From Planctomycetota bacterium (GTDB lineage Bacteria > Planctomycetota > Phycisphaerae > Phycisphaerales > UBA1924), in assembly GCA_024280755.1 (NCBI GenBank), contig JAJRPN010000034.1, forward strand, positions 1-41,306: a stretch of 41,306 nucleotides of DNA, written 5' to 3'. A model generated the notes under the pieces. That model was not told the origin of the DNA, searched no databases, and was given only the letters and a program-made list of their open reading frames with translations. The translations under genes were made by a program, and so were the position numbers. Below are positions 33,050 to 40,818 of the stretch, one piece after another (the stretch's first letter is position 1; each line of letters starts with the position of its first letter).

Positions 33050-33110
33050 CCCGAGTACTCGGGCTATTCGAGCGTGGAACAGGTTTGGTTCCACAAGATC
33101 AAAGATCTTG
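33050..33110. repeat. Cluster of three adjacent hairpins
   Basis: CCCGAGTACTCGGG (33050-33063, perfect palindrome), GTGGAAC-aggtttg-GTTCCAC (33074-33094) and AAGATC-aaa-GATCTT (33095-33109) follow directly on each other. None ends in a T-run. The 33110-33178 piece has no feature. Together with the array at 32791 they make the 501-base gap between the secretin start and the next stop unusually structured; a non-coding RNA or regulatory leader is possible. Confidence 0.5.
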
Positions 33111-33178
33111 TACTATCTCCATCTGAATCCAAGCGAGAGTCGGGCTTGCGGGCTGCTGCAAACCGGGATTGAGTGTCG

Positions 33179-34186
33179 CTATTCGGGGAGAATAAACCGG
33201 ATGGCAAGCATGCTTGAAGATTCTAAGGTCTTCGCATTGAATGGTTTAGATTTCTCATCATTTGTGAGTGCTTCTTTGAGCTGCTCGGTTGTAATCCGAT
33301 CTGCATTGATGATCACCACATCGAGCCATTCGCCCTGATGGTCAATGCTTTCGGTGATCCCTTGCTGGGCGAGCTCCTCTGCTTGGCGGATGGACTCGGC
33401 TGTCAGGAAGACCTCTGCATATTTGTCGTCTGGTGTTTGGTCGGTGGCAAAGCGAGTTAGGCATCGCCAAGGCGTAATTCCGAGATCATTGCCCTCGTCA
33501 TCCACATTTGTCTCAGGATCGACATTGAGAACCAGTCGCCAGGTGTCGCGCATGCGTTCGAGAATCTCGTCGCCAGTGAGCAGGTCGGGGCGTTCGAGCG
33601 CGGTGACCAAGATCGAGCGATGTTCATGAGATGCCGAATCTGCCCCGGCGGGTTCTTCGCAGGGCTCAAGGTCAAAGGCTGCGAGTAGCTTCTCGACACG
33701 CGACTTAAAGGATGCTTCGACGCGGATGGTCATGATTTTGTGTTCGTCGATGAATACATAGAAGAAGGGGTCTTCAGAGACGGCTCCAAACCCGACCATT
33801 CCGTCTTCGAAGAAGAACGGGCGGTATTGACGCAGGGCGTCGATGATTTTCTCTTTGCCGATAGGCTCATAGGCCATATACGGATCGATCTCGCGGTGGG
33901 CATCGTGTCCTATATAGTCGATGATCGGGAATACACGACCAGGGATCATCGCAAAGACCTGGTGCCAGAAGGATTCGATTCGATCTGAGGGGATGACAAT
34001 ATCGAAGACATATTGATCTGGCCAAGCTTCCCATTCGTCCATCTCTTGGGTATTGTCTGCTTGTTCGAACTCGGACACATATCCCGCGATCGGTGTCATG
34101 GGCTCGACGGGGTAGACCCCGAGTGGGAACGCGAAGCCTTTGACGGACTTGCGTTCAATGGATGGATCGATAAGGCAGGTGGGCAT
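33179..34186 (-). CDS. Conserved-looking hypothetical protein, soluble, unknown function
   Basis: A 335-residue protein with a good ribosome site (AAAGGA) before the ATG at 34186. No signal, membrane helix or catalytic motif is visible. The first 190 residues contain PIIDYIGHDAHREIDPY and RPFFFEDGMVGFGAVSEDPF; the rest has an acidic stretch and ends with SSSMLAIRFILPE. Its local feel is that of a planctomycete-specific protein; I do not recognise the family. It is divergently transcribed from coaX, with about 110 bases between the two starts. Confidence 0.75.
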   Translation of the reverse strand: MPTCLIDPSIERKSVKGFAFPLGVYPVEPMTPIAGYVSEFEQADNTQEMDEWEAWPDQYVFDIVIPSDRIESFWHQVFAMIPGRVFPIIDYIGHDAHREIDPYMAYEPIGKEKIIDALRQYRPFFFEDGMVGFGAVSEDPFFYVFIDEHKIMTIRVEASFKSRVEKLLAAFDLEPCEEPAGADSASHEHRSILVTALERPDLLTGDEILERMRDTWRLVLNVDPETNVDDEGNDLGITPWRCLTRFATDQTPDDKYAEVFLTAESIRQAEELAQQGITESIDHQGEWLDVVIINADRITTEQLKEALTNDEKSKPFNAKTLESSSMLAIRFILPE

Positions 34187-34297
34187 GGAAATCCTTTGGG
34201 GCGTCTGAGGCTCGGAATGTACATAATAGGTAGGCTCAAGTGTCGAGGAGTTTGGATTTGGACAAGAGCCGACGGGTTTGAGGGGTTATGATCCGCC

Positions 34298-35152
34298 ATG
34301 ATTGACCCAATGCTTTCAAACGCTGCCAATTTGCCCAACTCGCTCCATACTTTCATCGCAATCGCGGTAGGGAATACCCGCACGCGGGTCGGGGTGCTTC
34401 AGGGCACCGAGTGTGTTAAAGCCCAATCGCTTTCGAGTGATCAATCTGGTGATATCGCGTCGTTTGTCGCGGCGTTGTTCGATGAGTTTGAGTTTGGATC
34501 TGATGAGCCTGTGATCCTCATGTCGACGGTGTCGCAAGAGGATGCTGATTCGATCGAGGATGAGATCAAATCGAAGTTCAGTTGGTCGATCTATCGGCTT
34601 GGACGAGATATCGAGATCCCGATTCGCCACACGCTGAGCGAATCTGGTGAAAAGACCGTCGGGCAAGATCGGCTGCTCTGCGCGATCGGGGCGTTTGATG
34701 TCGTGAAACAGGCGTGTGTTGTGGTTGATCTGGGCACTGCGATTACGATTGACTTTGTGGATGGCGAAGGCGTGTATCATGGCGGGGCAATTATGCCTGG
34801 GGTATCGACCATGCTTGATTCCATGCACACAAGCACTTCGCATCTACCTGAACTCAAGTATCGCAAGCTTGATCCAAGTTCTTTCGAGCCGGGCAAACAG
34901 ACCGATGATGCGATGATTTTGGGAGTCAGTGCTGCTACGAGTGGTGCGGTGCGGTATTTGGCAGAGCGATACGCACAGTTTTATGAAGGATATCCACAAA
35001 TCATCGCGACCGGAGGCGATATGGGGCTGCTCGAAGACGATGAACTCATCGAAGCATTCGTTCCTGATCTTCAGCTTCACGGCATCCGAGTCGCATGCAA
35101 AATGATCATCGAGAATGATAATGAACAAGATGATGATCAGGACAACGACTGA
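34298..35152 (+). CDS. coaX: Type III pantothenate kinase (CoaX)
   Basis: Phosphorylates pantothenate in the first step of CoA synthesis. The 284-residue ASKHA-fold protein retains [12 protein letters not shown] with the presumed catalytic base Asp124, [10 protein letters not shown] (144-153) for the second phosphate site, and GGAIMPG (162-168). The first phosphate-binding motif is altered: where the family has IDxGNT, this protein reads IAVGNT, so the conserved Asp is Ala23. That residue usually helps coordinate the ATP phosphates and metal, so activity may be reduced, or another residue compensates. The C-terminus carries an Asp/Glu-rich tail ([13 protein letters not shown]). The stop overlaps the next start by one base (TGATG), so the two genes are probably co-translated. 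The ATG at 34298 was taken; ATG at 34310 is also possible. Confidence 0.88.
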   Translation: MIDPMLSNAANLPNSLHTFIAIAVGNTRTRVGVLQGTECVKAQSLSSDQSGDIASFVAALFDEFEFGSDEPVILMSTVSQEDADSIEDEIKSKFSWSIYRLGRDIEIPIRHTLSESGEKTVGQDRLLCAIGAFDVVKQACVVVDLGTAITIDFVDGEGVYHGGAIMPGVSTMLDSMHTSTSHLPELKYRKLDPSSFEPGKQTDDAMILGVSAATSGAVRYLAERYAQFYEGYPQIIATGGDMGLLEDDELIEAFVPDLQLHGIRVACKMIIENDNEQDDDQDND

Positions 35153-36141
35153 TGGACGCGCATCATACAGTGCAAACCCCGCGATCTTCAGCGGGCGCGA
35201 TCGCGATGATCCGGGTGGTGCATGATGAGCCTGCCGCGATCGGATTGATTGATCCCAAGATGGGCAGCGTTCGGCTTGGGAATCTTTTTGACATTGATGA
35301 AGGTGTGATCCTTCGGCTTGATGAAAACTCCATTATGTTGATGCCTCACGGTGGGGTTGCGATTGTGCGTGCTATCTCGCAAGCACTCGCCGAGCGAGGG
35401 GTAGAGCATCGGGAATGTGTTGAGCCTTATGAGATCTATCGTGAAGCGGAGTCTGAGATCGAAGCGTGGATGCTCTTTGCATTGTCGCGAGCTTCGAGCC
35501 CGTTGGCGGTCGATTTGCTCTTGGATCAACCATCGCGGTGGGCATCTGTTGGTGTTCAATCAATCAGTGAGGCAAAAAAATACAAAGAGACTGCGGATGG
35601 CGATGTGCTCAATCGGCTGATTGAGCCTCCGATTGTCGCTGCGGTAGGTCGAGCCAATGTGGGCAAGTCGACCTTGATCAACGCCCTTGCCGGTCAGCAT
35701 GTTGCGATCGTTGCAGATATGCCCGGGACAACGCGTGACCATGTTGGGGTGTTGGTTGATCTGGGCGGGTTGGTGGTGCGTTGGATCGACACGCCTGGGA
35801 TTGATGAGCGGATCGCCAATGGTGAAGAGATTGAACTTGCTCGGCGGGTCGTGGGGCAAGCCCAGTGCGTGGTGCAGTGTGTAGATTCAAATGATGATTT
35901 GGGCATGCTCGACAATCGGATTGAATTGGTAATTGACCCGCTGGCGGCTCGTTTGCGGGTGGGGACACGGGCGGATCTAGGCGAGCATTGTTGCAGGGTT
36001 GATGCAGTAGTCTCCATTGGTGAAAATGGGCAAATGGTGGGGCTTGAGTCGCTTGTTTCACAGGTGAAAGAGTCGCTTGTGCCCGCATCGGCACTTGCAG
36101 ATTCGCGTCCTTGGGTGTTCTGGGGCGGTATCCGGGTTTGA
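35152..36141 (+). CDS. Truncated MnmE/TrmE-like GTPase
   Basis: A 329-residue protein with the MnmE domain order but only about three quarters of its length. The N-terminal part matches the tetrahydrofolate-binding domain ([14 protein letters not shown], then [15 protein letters not shown] with the conserved HGG). A helical linker precedes the G domain: G1 GRANVGKST (166-174), G2 in PGTTRD, G3 DTPG (213-216). G4 reads TRAD in place of NKxD (272-275), so guanine specificity is doubtful. The C-terminal helical domain and its CxGK catalytic Cys, needed by MnmE for tRNA U34 modification, are absent. It is therefore not a normal MnmE and may be a regulator or a decayed copy. It overlaps coaX by one base. 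A complete mnmE may exist elsewhere in the genome. Confidence 0.8.
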   Translation: MDAHHTVQTPRSSAGAIAMIRVVHDEPAAIGLIDPKMGSVRLGNLFDIDEGVILRLDENSIMLMPHGGVAIVRAISQALAERGVEHRECVEPYEIYREAESEIEAWMLFALSRASSPLAVDLLLDQPSRWASVGVQSISEAKKYKETADGDVLNRLIEPPIVAAVGRANVGKSTLINALAGQHVAIVADMPGTTRDHVGVLVDLGGLVVRWIDTPGIDERIANGEEIELARRVVGQAQCVVQCVDSNDDLGMLDNRIELVIDPLAARLRVGTRADLGEHCCRVDAVVSIGENGQMVGLESLVSQVKESLVPASALADSRPWVFWGGIRV

Positions 36142-36312
36142 CAACTCGGCGAAGGCTGGCGATTGTGGATGCCTTTGGTGCGTTGAGATGCTACGATTGC
36201 ACCCGCTAGGCGACTGGCTAGACGACACAATGAGATATGGAAACCGGGATGTGGAAACCGATTAAGTGCAATGGGTTGACGCGTTCTGAGATAGATAAGT
36301 AGAGGTTGCGTT

Positions 36313-37182
36313 ATGGACGATCGGCAGACAGATATTAGTATGGGTAAAGGGCTTGAGGGATCACGGGTCAATCAGGAGCTTGTTGACTTCTTGAGCAAGT
36401 GGAGTTCGCCTGTGCTTTTGACGCTTGCTGTGGCTGCGGGTATCTGGGCGGGGCTGCAATATCTCGAACGCCAGAAGGTTGCTCGGGTTAATCAAGCGTT
36501 TAGCGAACTCGCATCGGCGACCCAAGGCGGGAACCCTTCGCCAGCATCACTCAAGACACTCGCTGGCGAGTACGAAGGCGTGCGATCGGTCTCCGAGATG
36601 GCGTTGCTTACGACAACCGATTTGTACCTCAACGCGTTCATGATCGGTGTTCAGCCAGGGGCGGTTCCTAACCCAGAGACCGGCATGCCCGAAGAAACAG
36701 ATTTGCTTGATGACGACCAGCGCCAGGTTTATCTTGAGCAGGCTGGCACGGTTGCTCAGCAGATTCTTGATCGTGTTGGCGGCGTTGAAGGCAAAGAGCT
36801 TTTGGCAATGCAGGCGATGAGCCGATTGGCAGTGGTTCAAGAAGGCAAGCGAGACTTTGATGGCGCAGAGAGCATGTACAACAAACTTGCGAGCCTTGCG
36901 ACAGCATCGCAATATCCTGCGGTCGCCAACTTCGCCCAGCAGCGGGTCAAAAATCTCGATGCGCTCAAAGTAGTGATTCCATTGCCGAGCAAGGAAGAAC
37001 TCATCCTCCTGCCCGGTGAAGACACGCCGACACTGACTCAAGAGCAGATCCAAGAGTTGCTTGATTCTATCAGTACCGTCGAGCCTGACGCATCGCTTGT
37101 GACAGATCCCGCTGAGGAAGTTACGGATGAATCTGTTGATGAGTCAGAAGATGTTCCGGCAACCGAATCTGAATCGCCGTGA
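36313..37182 (+). CDS. Membrane-anchored TPR-like protein (YfgM-like)
   Basis: A 289-residue protein with one membrane helix near the N-terminus (SPVLLTLAVAAGIWAGLQYL, about 32-51), the arrangement of YfgM-type SecYEG-associated subunits; the rest should face the periplasm. Helical pairs such as FSELASATQGGNPSPASLKT, LAMQAMSRLAVVQEGKRDFD and NKLASLATASQYPAVANFAQ look TPR-like but are too weak for a firm repeat count. The C-terminus is disordered and acidic (ESVDESEDVPATESESP). The final TGA overlaps the GTG start of the pseudouridine synthase gene, suggesting an operon. The two functions are not obviously related, and the assignment to YfgM is by architecture only. Confidence 0.65.
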   Translation: MDDRQTDISMGKGLEGSRVNQELVDFLSKWSSPVLLTLAVAAGIWAGLQYLERQKVARVNQAFSELASATQGGNPSPASLKTLAGEYEGVRSVSEMALLTTTDLYLNAFMIGVQPGAVPNPETGMPEETDLLDDDQRQVYLEQAGTVAQQILDRVGGVEGKELLAMQAMSRLAVVQEGKRDFDGAESMYNKLASLATASQYPAVANFAQQRVKNLDALKVVIPLPSKEELILLPGEDTPTLTQEQIQELLDSISTVEPDASLVTDPAEEVTDESVDESEDVPATESESP

Positions 37183-38369
37183 GTGGAGCGGGCATGAACC
37201 CGGAAGATTGCCCACACGAATCGGTGGATGAATCCTTTATCAAACCCGGCGGCAAGGTTGACGGCGAGGCTGTACGCCAAGCATATATCCGTGCGCGTGA
37301 GCAGGGCGATGACGAGTTTGTGCTTTGTGTACCGTTTGAAATGATGCGCGATGTCAAAGATCGGCTCGATAAATATCTCACATCACGGATCACTTTTATG
37401 AGTCGGAACCAGCTACAAGTGCTGATTGATTCTGGTGGTGCGACGGTCAACGCCAAGCGGGCGAAGGCATCGACCAAGCTTCGGCTGGGCGACAAAATTG
37501 AGTTGATGATCCCGCCGCCACCGAGTGGTGAGATCGAGGGGGACGATATCCCGCTTGATGTATTGTTTGAAGACGATCATATTTTGGTACTCAACAAGCA
37601 GCCAGATATTATCGTGCATCCGGCGCGGGCCGAGAACCGGGGGACGATGCTCAATGCGTTGGTGTATCATTTCGAGCAGAACGCATCGGGTGAGTTGTCA
37701 TCGGTTGGCGAAGAGTTCGCACGCCCGGGAGTAGTCCATCGGCTCGATCGCCACACCTCGGGGTGCATCGTGTTTGCGAAGAACGACGAAGCACATTGGA
37801 AGATGGGCAAAAAGTTCGAAGAGCGTGAGGTGGATAAGCGATACCTTGCGGTTGTGCAAGGTTGGGTCGAGCGTGACGAGCAGTTGATCGACTTGCCTTT
37901 GGGGCCGCACCTTTCACATGCCAAGGGATCGCGCGAGAAGCGTGTGGTTCGGTATGACAATTTGGGCAAGCCGAGCAAGACGATTTGTCGGGTGCGTGAG
38001 CGGTATGAACTTCCGGGTTTGCGAAAGAAATCTTCGACTCGAAAATATACGCTTGTCGAACTTGAGCTCTTGACCGGGCGAACGCATCAGATCCGTGTGC
38101 ATCTTTCGCACATTGGGTATCCGATTGTCGGCGATGATATGTATATGGGCAAGGCGTTTGTTGGCAATGATGGTCAGGCAATGATCGAGCGTCAGGCATT
38201 GCATGCGGCATTGCTTGGGTTTACCCACCCGCTGAGCGATGAGCCGATGGAGTTCGTCGCGGCGATTCGAGACGAGATGGCAGCGTTGATCGCGCACTTG
38301 CGTGATGAGGGCGAAGTTTCTGCTGTTGAGATCGAGAATACGGTCGCGATGGCGAAGCTTGGGCTGTGA
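37179..38369 (+). CDS. Pseudouridine synthase, RluA/RluD family
   Basis: Converts specific uridines in rRNA or tRNA to pseudouridine. The 396-residue protein has an S4 RNA-binding domain at about 58-112 (DKYLTSRITFMSRNQLQVLI) and the synthase domain from 125: DDHILVLNKQPDIIVHP, GVVHRLDRHTSGCIVFAKN with the catalytic Asp190 inside HRLDRHTSG, DKRYLAVVQG, and LLTGRTHQIRVHLSHIGYPI, which contains the conserved Arg. Family length and S4 domain favour RluD-like activity on 23S rRNA, but substrate is not provable. The GTG at 37179 overlaps the TGA of the upstream gene (GTGA); an ATG at 37194 is the alternative start. A terminator follows. Confidence 0.93.
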   Translation: MSGAGMNPEDCPHESVDESFIKPGGKVDGEAVRQAYIRAREQGDDEFVLCVPFEMMRDVKDRLDKYLTSRITFMSRNQLQVLIDSGGATVNAKRAKASTKLRLGDKIELMIPPPPSGEIEGDDIPLDVLFEDDHILVLNKQPDIIVHPARAENRGTMLNALVYHFEQNASGELSSVGEEFARPGVVHRLDRHTSGCIVFAKNDEAHWKMGKKFEEREVDKRYLAVVQGWVERDEQLIDLPLGPHLSHAKGSREKRVVRYDNLGKPSKTICRVRERYELPGLRKKSSTRKYTLVELELLTGRTHQIRVHLSHIGYPIVGDDMYMGKAFVGNDGQAMIERQALHAALLGFTHPLSDEPMEFVAAIRDEMAALIAHLRDEGEVSAVEIENTVAMAKLGL

Positions 38370-38423
38370 GTTTGTGCCGAAACTGAGTATTCTGTTCCCT
38401 TTGGGTGTATTTTGAACAAATGT

Positions 38424-38443
38424 CCGAGAATCTCTCGGTTTTT
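38424..38443 (+). terminator. Intrinsic terminator after the pseudouridine synthase gene
   Basis: CCGAGA (38424-38429), ATC, TCTCGG (38433-38438), then TTTTT. Confidence 0.82.
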
Positions 38444-38560
38444 GTGGCATCCGTGCCGATCTGTGGCCTCTTGAGAGTGAACCGAGCAGTGATCCGCTTT
38501 GAGCATGTGCCAAGGTGAGATCAGGGGGCTCGGCAAATCTCGTGAGAAGGGGTATTGGCT

Positions 38561-39232
38561 ATGTATCGGATGAAAAAGCAGGCAAGTTCTATCGCACTGA
38601 TCGCATTGGCGATGGGCACCAGCGTCGCAAACGCAGGTTTGGCGACTTCATTGTTGTGGGATGACTTCGATGTGCTTCCAAATGGGCACCTTGGTGGGGC
38701 AGCGTCCTTTAGTTCGATGATCTTCAACGATCCATTTGCACAGGGAGGATCGTTCACACTCGATACGATGTTCAACTCTGGCAGCGATGCTGGAGCCGTA
38801 TTTTTTAACTCTGGTATCGGAACAGAGCAAGGCGCGTCGATCAGCTACAACCAGTTGGGCGATCAAACGACCAACAGCAGCATGGATTTTACCGCAATAG
38901 GTGCCGAGAGCTTTGAGATCGATTTCTTGCTCTCCGATCAGGTCTTTGATATTGAAGTGATCATGACAAGCGCCAGCGGCACCGCGCAAGGTGTAATCTC
39001 GGTGCCTGTGAGCATGGAATATACCGCATCTTTTATACTTGGTGATCTGATGGTCTCACCGAGCTTTGATTTTTCAAATGTCAGTGATGTGACCTTCAGC
39101 TTCAATCTTGCAGACTCAGCCATTGCATCGCTCGACTTTGTTACTACCGAGATCCGTCTTGTGGTTCCCAACTCGGGTTCGATGGCGCTCTTTAGTATCG
39201 GCGGCGTCATGATGATGCGTCGGCGTCGCTGA
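38561..39232 (+). CDS. Exported protein with PEP-CTERM-like C-terminal sorting signal
   Basis: A 223-residue protein. The ATG at 38561 is eight bases after AAGGGG and starts a signal peptide (KKQASSIALIALAMGTSVANA). The mature part is low in charge, rich in Ser, Gly, Asn and Asp, and beta-like, as in secreted surface proteins. The C-terminus has the tripartite plan of a PEP-CTERM tail: VPNSG, then a hydrophobic stretch (SMALFSIGGVMMM), then RRRR. It deviates from the strict PEP consensus and may be processed by an exosortase/rhombosortase-type enzyme, none of which is seen here. The biological role is unknown. It converges with the ogt-type gene, separated by eight bases. Confidence 0.75.
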   Translation: MYRMKKQASSIALIALAMGTSVANAGLATSLLWDDFDVLPNGHLGGAASFSSMIFNDPFAQGGSFTLDTMFNSGSDAGAVFFNSGIGTEQGASISYNQLGDQTTNSSMDFTAIGAESFEIDFLLSDQVFDIEVIMTSASGTAQGVISVPVSMEYTASFILGDLMVSPSFDFSNVSDVTFSFNLADSAIASLDFVTTEIRLVVPNSGSMALFSIGGVMMMRRRR

Positions 39233-39240
39233 GTTCGTTT

Positions 39241-39783
39241 TTACTGAGTAAAAAGCCCCGCGCCGCTGTGGAGTTGTTCGTGATCGAGCAGCCAGCGTTT
39301 GCGATCGAGATCGCCGCCGTAGCCATGAAGTGTGCCATCGGCTGCGATCACGCGATGGCAGGGGATGACAATCGAGACACGGTTTTTGCCGTTGGCTAAT
39401 CCAACAGCTCGCGATCCGCCCGGATTGTCGAGCTGTTGTGCCAGTTGCCCATAGGACACGGTTTGCCCATAGGGGATGGTGGTGAGTGCGTTCCAGACCC
39501 GCTGTTGCCAATCGGTCGCGGGGGTGTCGAGGGGGACGGTGAAGTCTTGAAGATCACCTGTAAAATAGGCCATGAGTTCGGCTTCGAGTTGATCGAGCAG
39601 CGGGTGGTTTCCTGGGGTCATTTGGCAATCGAAGGCGGCTTCGAGTTCGGTGTGCTCGCGATCTTGGCGTTCGGGCGAACCCATTTCGAGCAGGCAGATG
39701 CCGCGGTCGGTGGTGGCTGCGACCATTGGGCACAGCGGGGTTTGGAACTGTTTGGAAACGAGGGTCGTGGTTTTGATAGGCAT
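39241..39783 (-). CDS. ogt: Methylated-DNA--protein-cysteine S-methyltransferase (Ogt/MGMT type)
   Basis: Suicidal DNA repair protein that moves an alkyl group from O6 of guanine to its own cysteine. The 180-residue length is standard. QQRVWNALTTIPYGQTVSYG opens the C-terminal domain; RAVGLANGKNRVSIVIPCHR holds the helix-turn-helix arginine region, Asn hinge and PCHRV motif with the acceptor Cys (Cys142 in this numbering). GKNR replaces the usual GxNP. The closing GYGGDLDRKRWLLDHE is typical. The ATG at 39783 is preferred over an upstream TTG because the family starts here and no ribosome site supports either strongly. The minus strand is shared with the Lys-tailed gene upstream. Confidence 0.93.
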   Translation of the reverse strand: MPIKTTTLVSKQFQTPLCPMVAATTDRGICLLEMGSPERQDREHTELEAAFDCQMTPGNHPLLDQLEAELMAYFTGDLQDFTVPLDTPATDWQQRVWNALTTIPYGQTVSYGQLAQQLDNPGGSRAVGLANGKNRVSIVIPCHRVIAADGTLHGYGGDLDRKRWLLDHEQLHSGAGLFTQ

Positions 39784-39794
39784 ACCAAACAATA

Positions 39795-39827
39795 CCCGCC
39801 CGTCGAGAACAATGCTCGCCGGGCGGG
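39795..39827 (-). terminator. Hairpin between the Lys-tailed gene and ogt
   Basis: CCCGCCCG (39795-39802) pairs with CGGGCGGG (39820-39827), with an inner TCGAG/CTCG pairing. On the minus strand it lies a few bases after the stop of the 39833-40207 gene, but no clear U-run follows, so it is a weak terminator or a simple RNA stem. Confidence 0.5.
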
Positions 39828-39832
39828 GTAGG

Positions 39833-40207
39833 TTATTTCTTCTTTTTTCCTTTCTTGGATTTGGACTTTTTCTTCTTCTTGTCCTTCTTTGGGAGGTGTG
39901 ACTTGCGGGCAGCCTTGGCGAATCGCTTGGGCACCTTGGCCAGCCGTTCTGCTCGGGTGTCGATGATTTCGGTCTTGCGATCTTCTCGCTCGACGATGAT
40001 GAAGGGCAAGCAAATATCGACCACCTTAGCGGGCAGTTCTGGGAAGTATGGACGCATGACGACTTGAACGATAATCGCTTCAGGTTCGCCGAGGGAGGAC
40101 TCTTTGCCCATCATGACCTGGCACTGTCGGTGCAGGGTCATGACATAGGAGCCGACTTTGATGTCTTCTGGTGCGAGCGAACGCACGAGGGTTTGTTCTG
40201 TAACCAT
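39833..40207 (-). CDS. Small basic protein with Lys-rich tail, unknown function
   Basis: A 124-residue protein. The first 85 residues look like a compact alpha/beta domain (DIKVGSYVMTLHRQCQVMMG, EAIIVQVVMRPYFPELPAKV, CLPFIIVEREDRKTEIID). The last 30 residues are almost entirely Lys, Ser and Gly (KKDKKKKKSKSKKGKKKK), as expected for a nucleic-acid- or membrane-associated tail. No known motif is visible. It is transcribed with ogt, separated by a hairpin. The start ATG at 40207 is the only reasonable one. Confidence 0.7.
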   Translation of the reverse strand: MVTEQTLVRSLAPEDIKVGSYVMTLHRQCQVMMGKESSLGEPEAIIVQVVMRPYFPELPAKVVDICLPFIIVEREDRKTEIIDTRAERLAKVPKRFAKAARKSHLPKKDKKKKKSKSKKGKKKK

Positions 40208-40351
40208 AACTTAACTTTCAGCGCATGTGATACCATGTACGCATGCAATGCGCATGTGCGTATAGATTGATTGCAAGAAGCTCAATGCGCGGCGATCGCG
40301 CAGAGATATTCATTCAATCGGTGATGCCGGGGGGATGTGGTTTGGTGTTCG

Positions 40352-40374
40352 CGGGCGTTCGACGCCCGGCGTCG
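40352..40374. repeat. Two overlapping alternative hairpins
   Basis: CGGGCGT-tcg-ACGCCCG (40352-40368) and CGACGCC-c-GGCGTCG (40360-40374) overlap by nine bases, so only one can form at a time. Both are perfect. They lie in the 40208-40627 stretch, where I see no gene; an open frame (40428-40781, plus) runs through the palindromic element and looks spurious. Confidence 0.4.
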
Positions 40375-40627
40375 TTGGTCAGCCCACGCTGATGTGCATC
40401 AGTTTGCAGCTATAAAGCCAGCAGTCGATGCGTGTCAGGTTTGTAAATCGTTGCCGAAGCATGTGGGGGACTCCTGAATCACGCAACCAGTTTGCGTATA
40501 TTCGTGAAGAGTTTATTGGCGCATGGAAAACGGAAGTCAATACTAGATTGAAAATAAACGATGAAATTTTGTGTACAAATCGGATGTGCATTTGTTACTG
40601 TCTGATGACTCATGCTTCTTATCTACT

Positions 40628-40778
40628 CGCCTCCCCCGGGCTTCCGGGGGAGGTGGCTGCGCAGCAGACGGAGGGGGTCTTTGAGATTGTGTCTATGCGA
40701 CAAAACGAAGGGGAAATGAAGAAAGACCCCCTCCGCCTCACTTCGTTCGGCACCTCCCCCGGAAGCCCGGGGGAGGCG
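40628..40778. repeat. 151-bp nested palindromic element (REP pair/MITE-like)
   Basis: Perfect 28-bp terminal inverted repeats (40628-40655 and 40751-40778); each end can also fold on itself (CCTCCCCCGG-gctt-CCGGGGGAGG). Inside lies a second perfect 14-bp inverted repeat, CGGAGGGGGTCTTT (40669-40682) with AAAGACCCCCTCCG (40722-40735). The left spacer contains the palindrome GCTGCGCAGC. No target-site duplication is visible. It lies between the Lys-tailed gene and the end of serS, with no coding role. The pattern matches dispersed REP/BIME-like elements that are moved by a RAYT-type transposase elsewhere in the genome. Confidence 0.85.
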
Positions 40779-40818
40779 TAAGAATAAAGAATATGAACTA
40801 GGAGCGGCCAGGCACGCC

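Noticed and set aside
36142..36312. Possible missing C-terminal part of the MnmE-like gene after a frameshift
   Set aside because: No frame in this gap encodes a CxGK-type tail or helical MnmE C-terminus.
40428..40781. A 117-codon plus-strand frame through the palindromic element
   Set aside because: Half of it is the translation of the 151-bp repeat and the rest has no motif or ribosome site.
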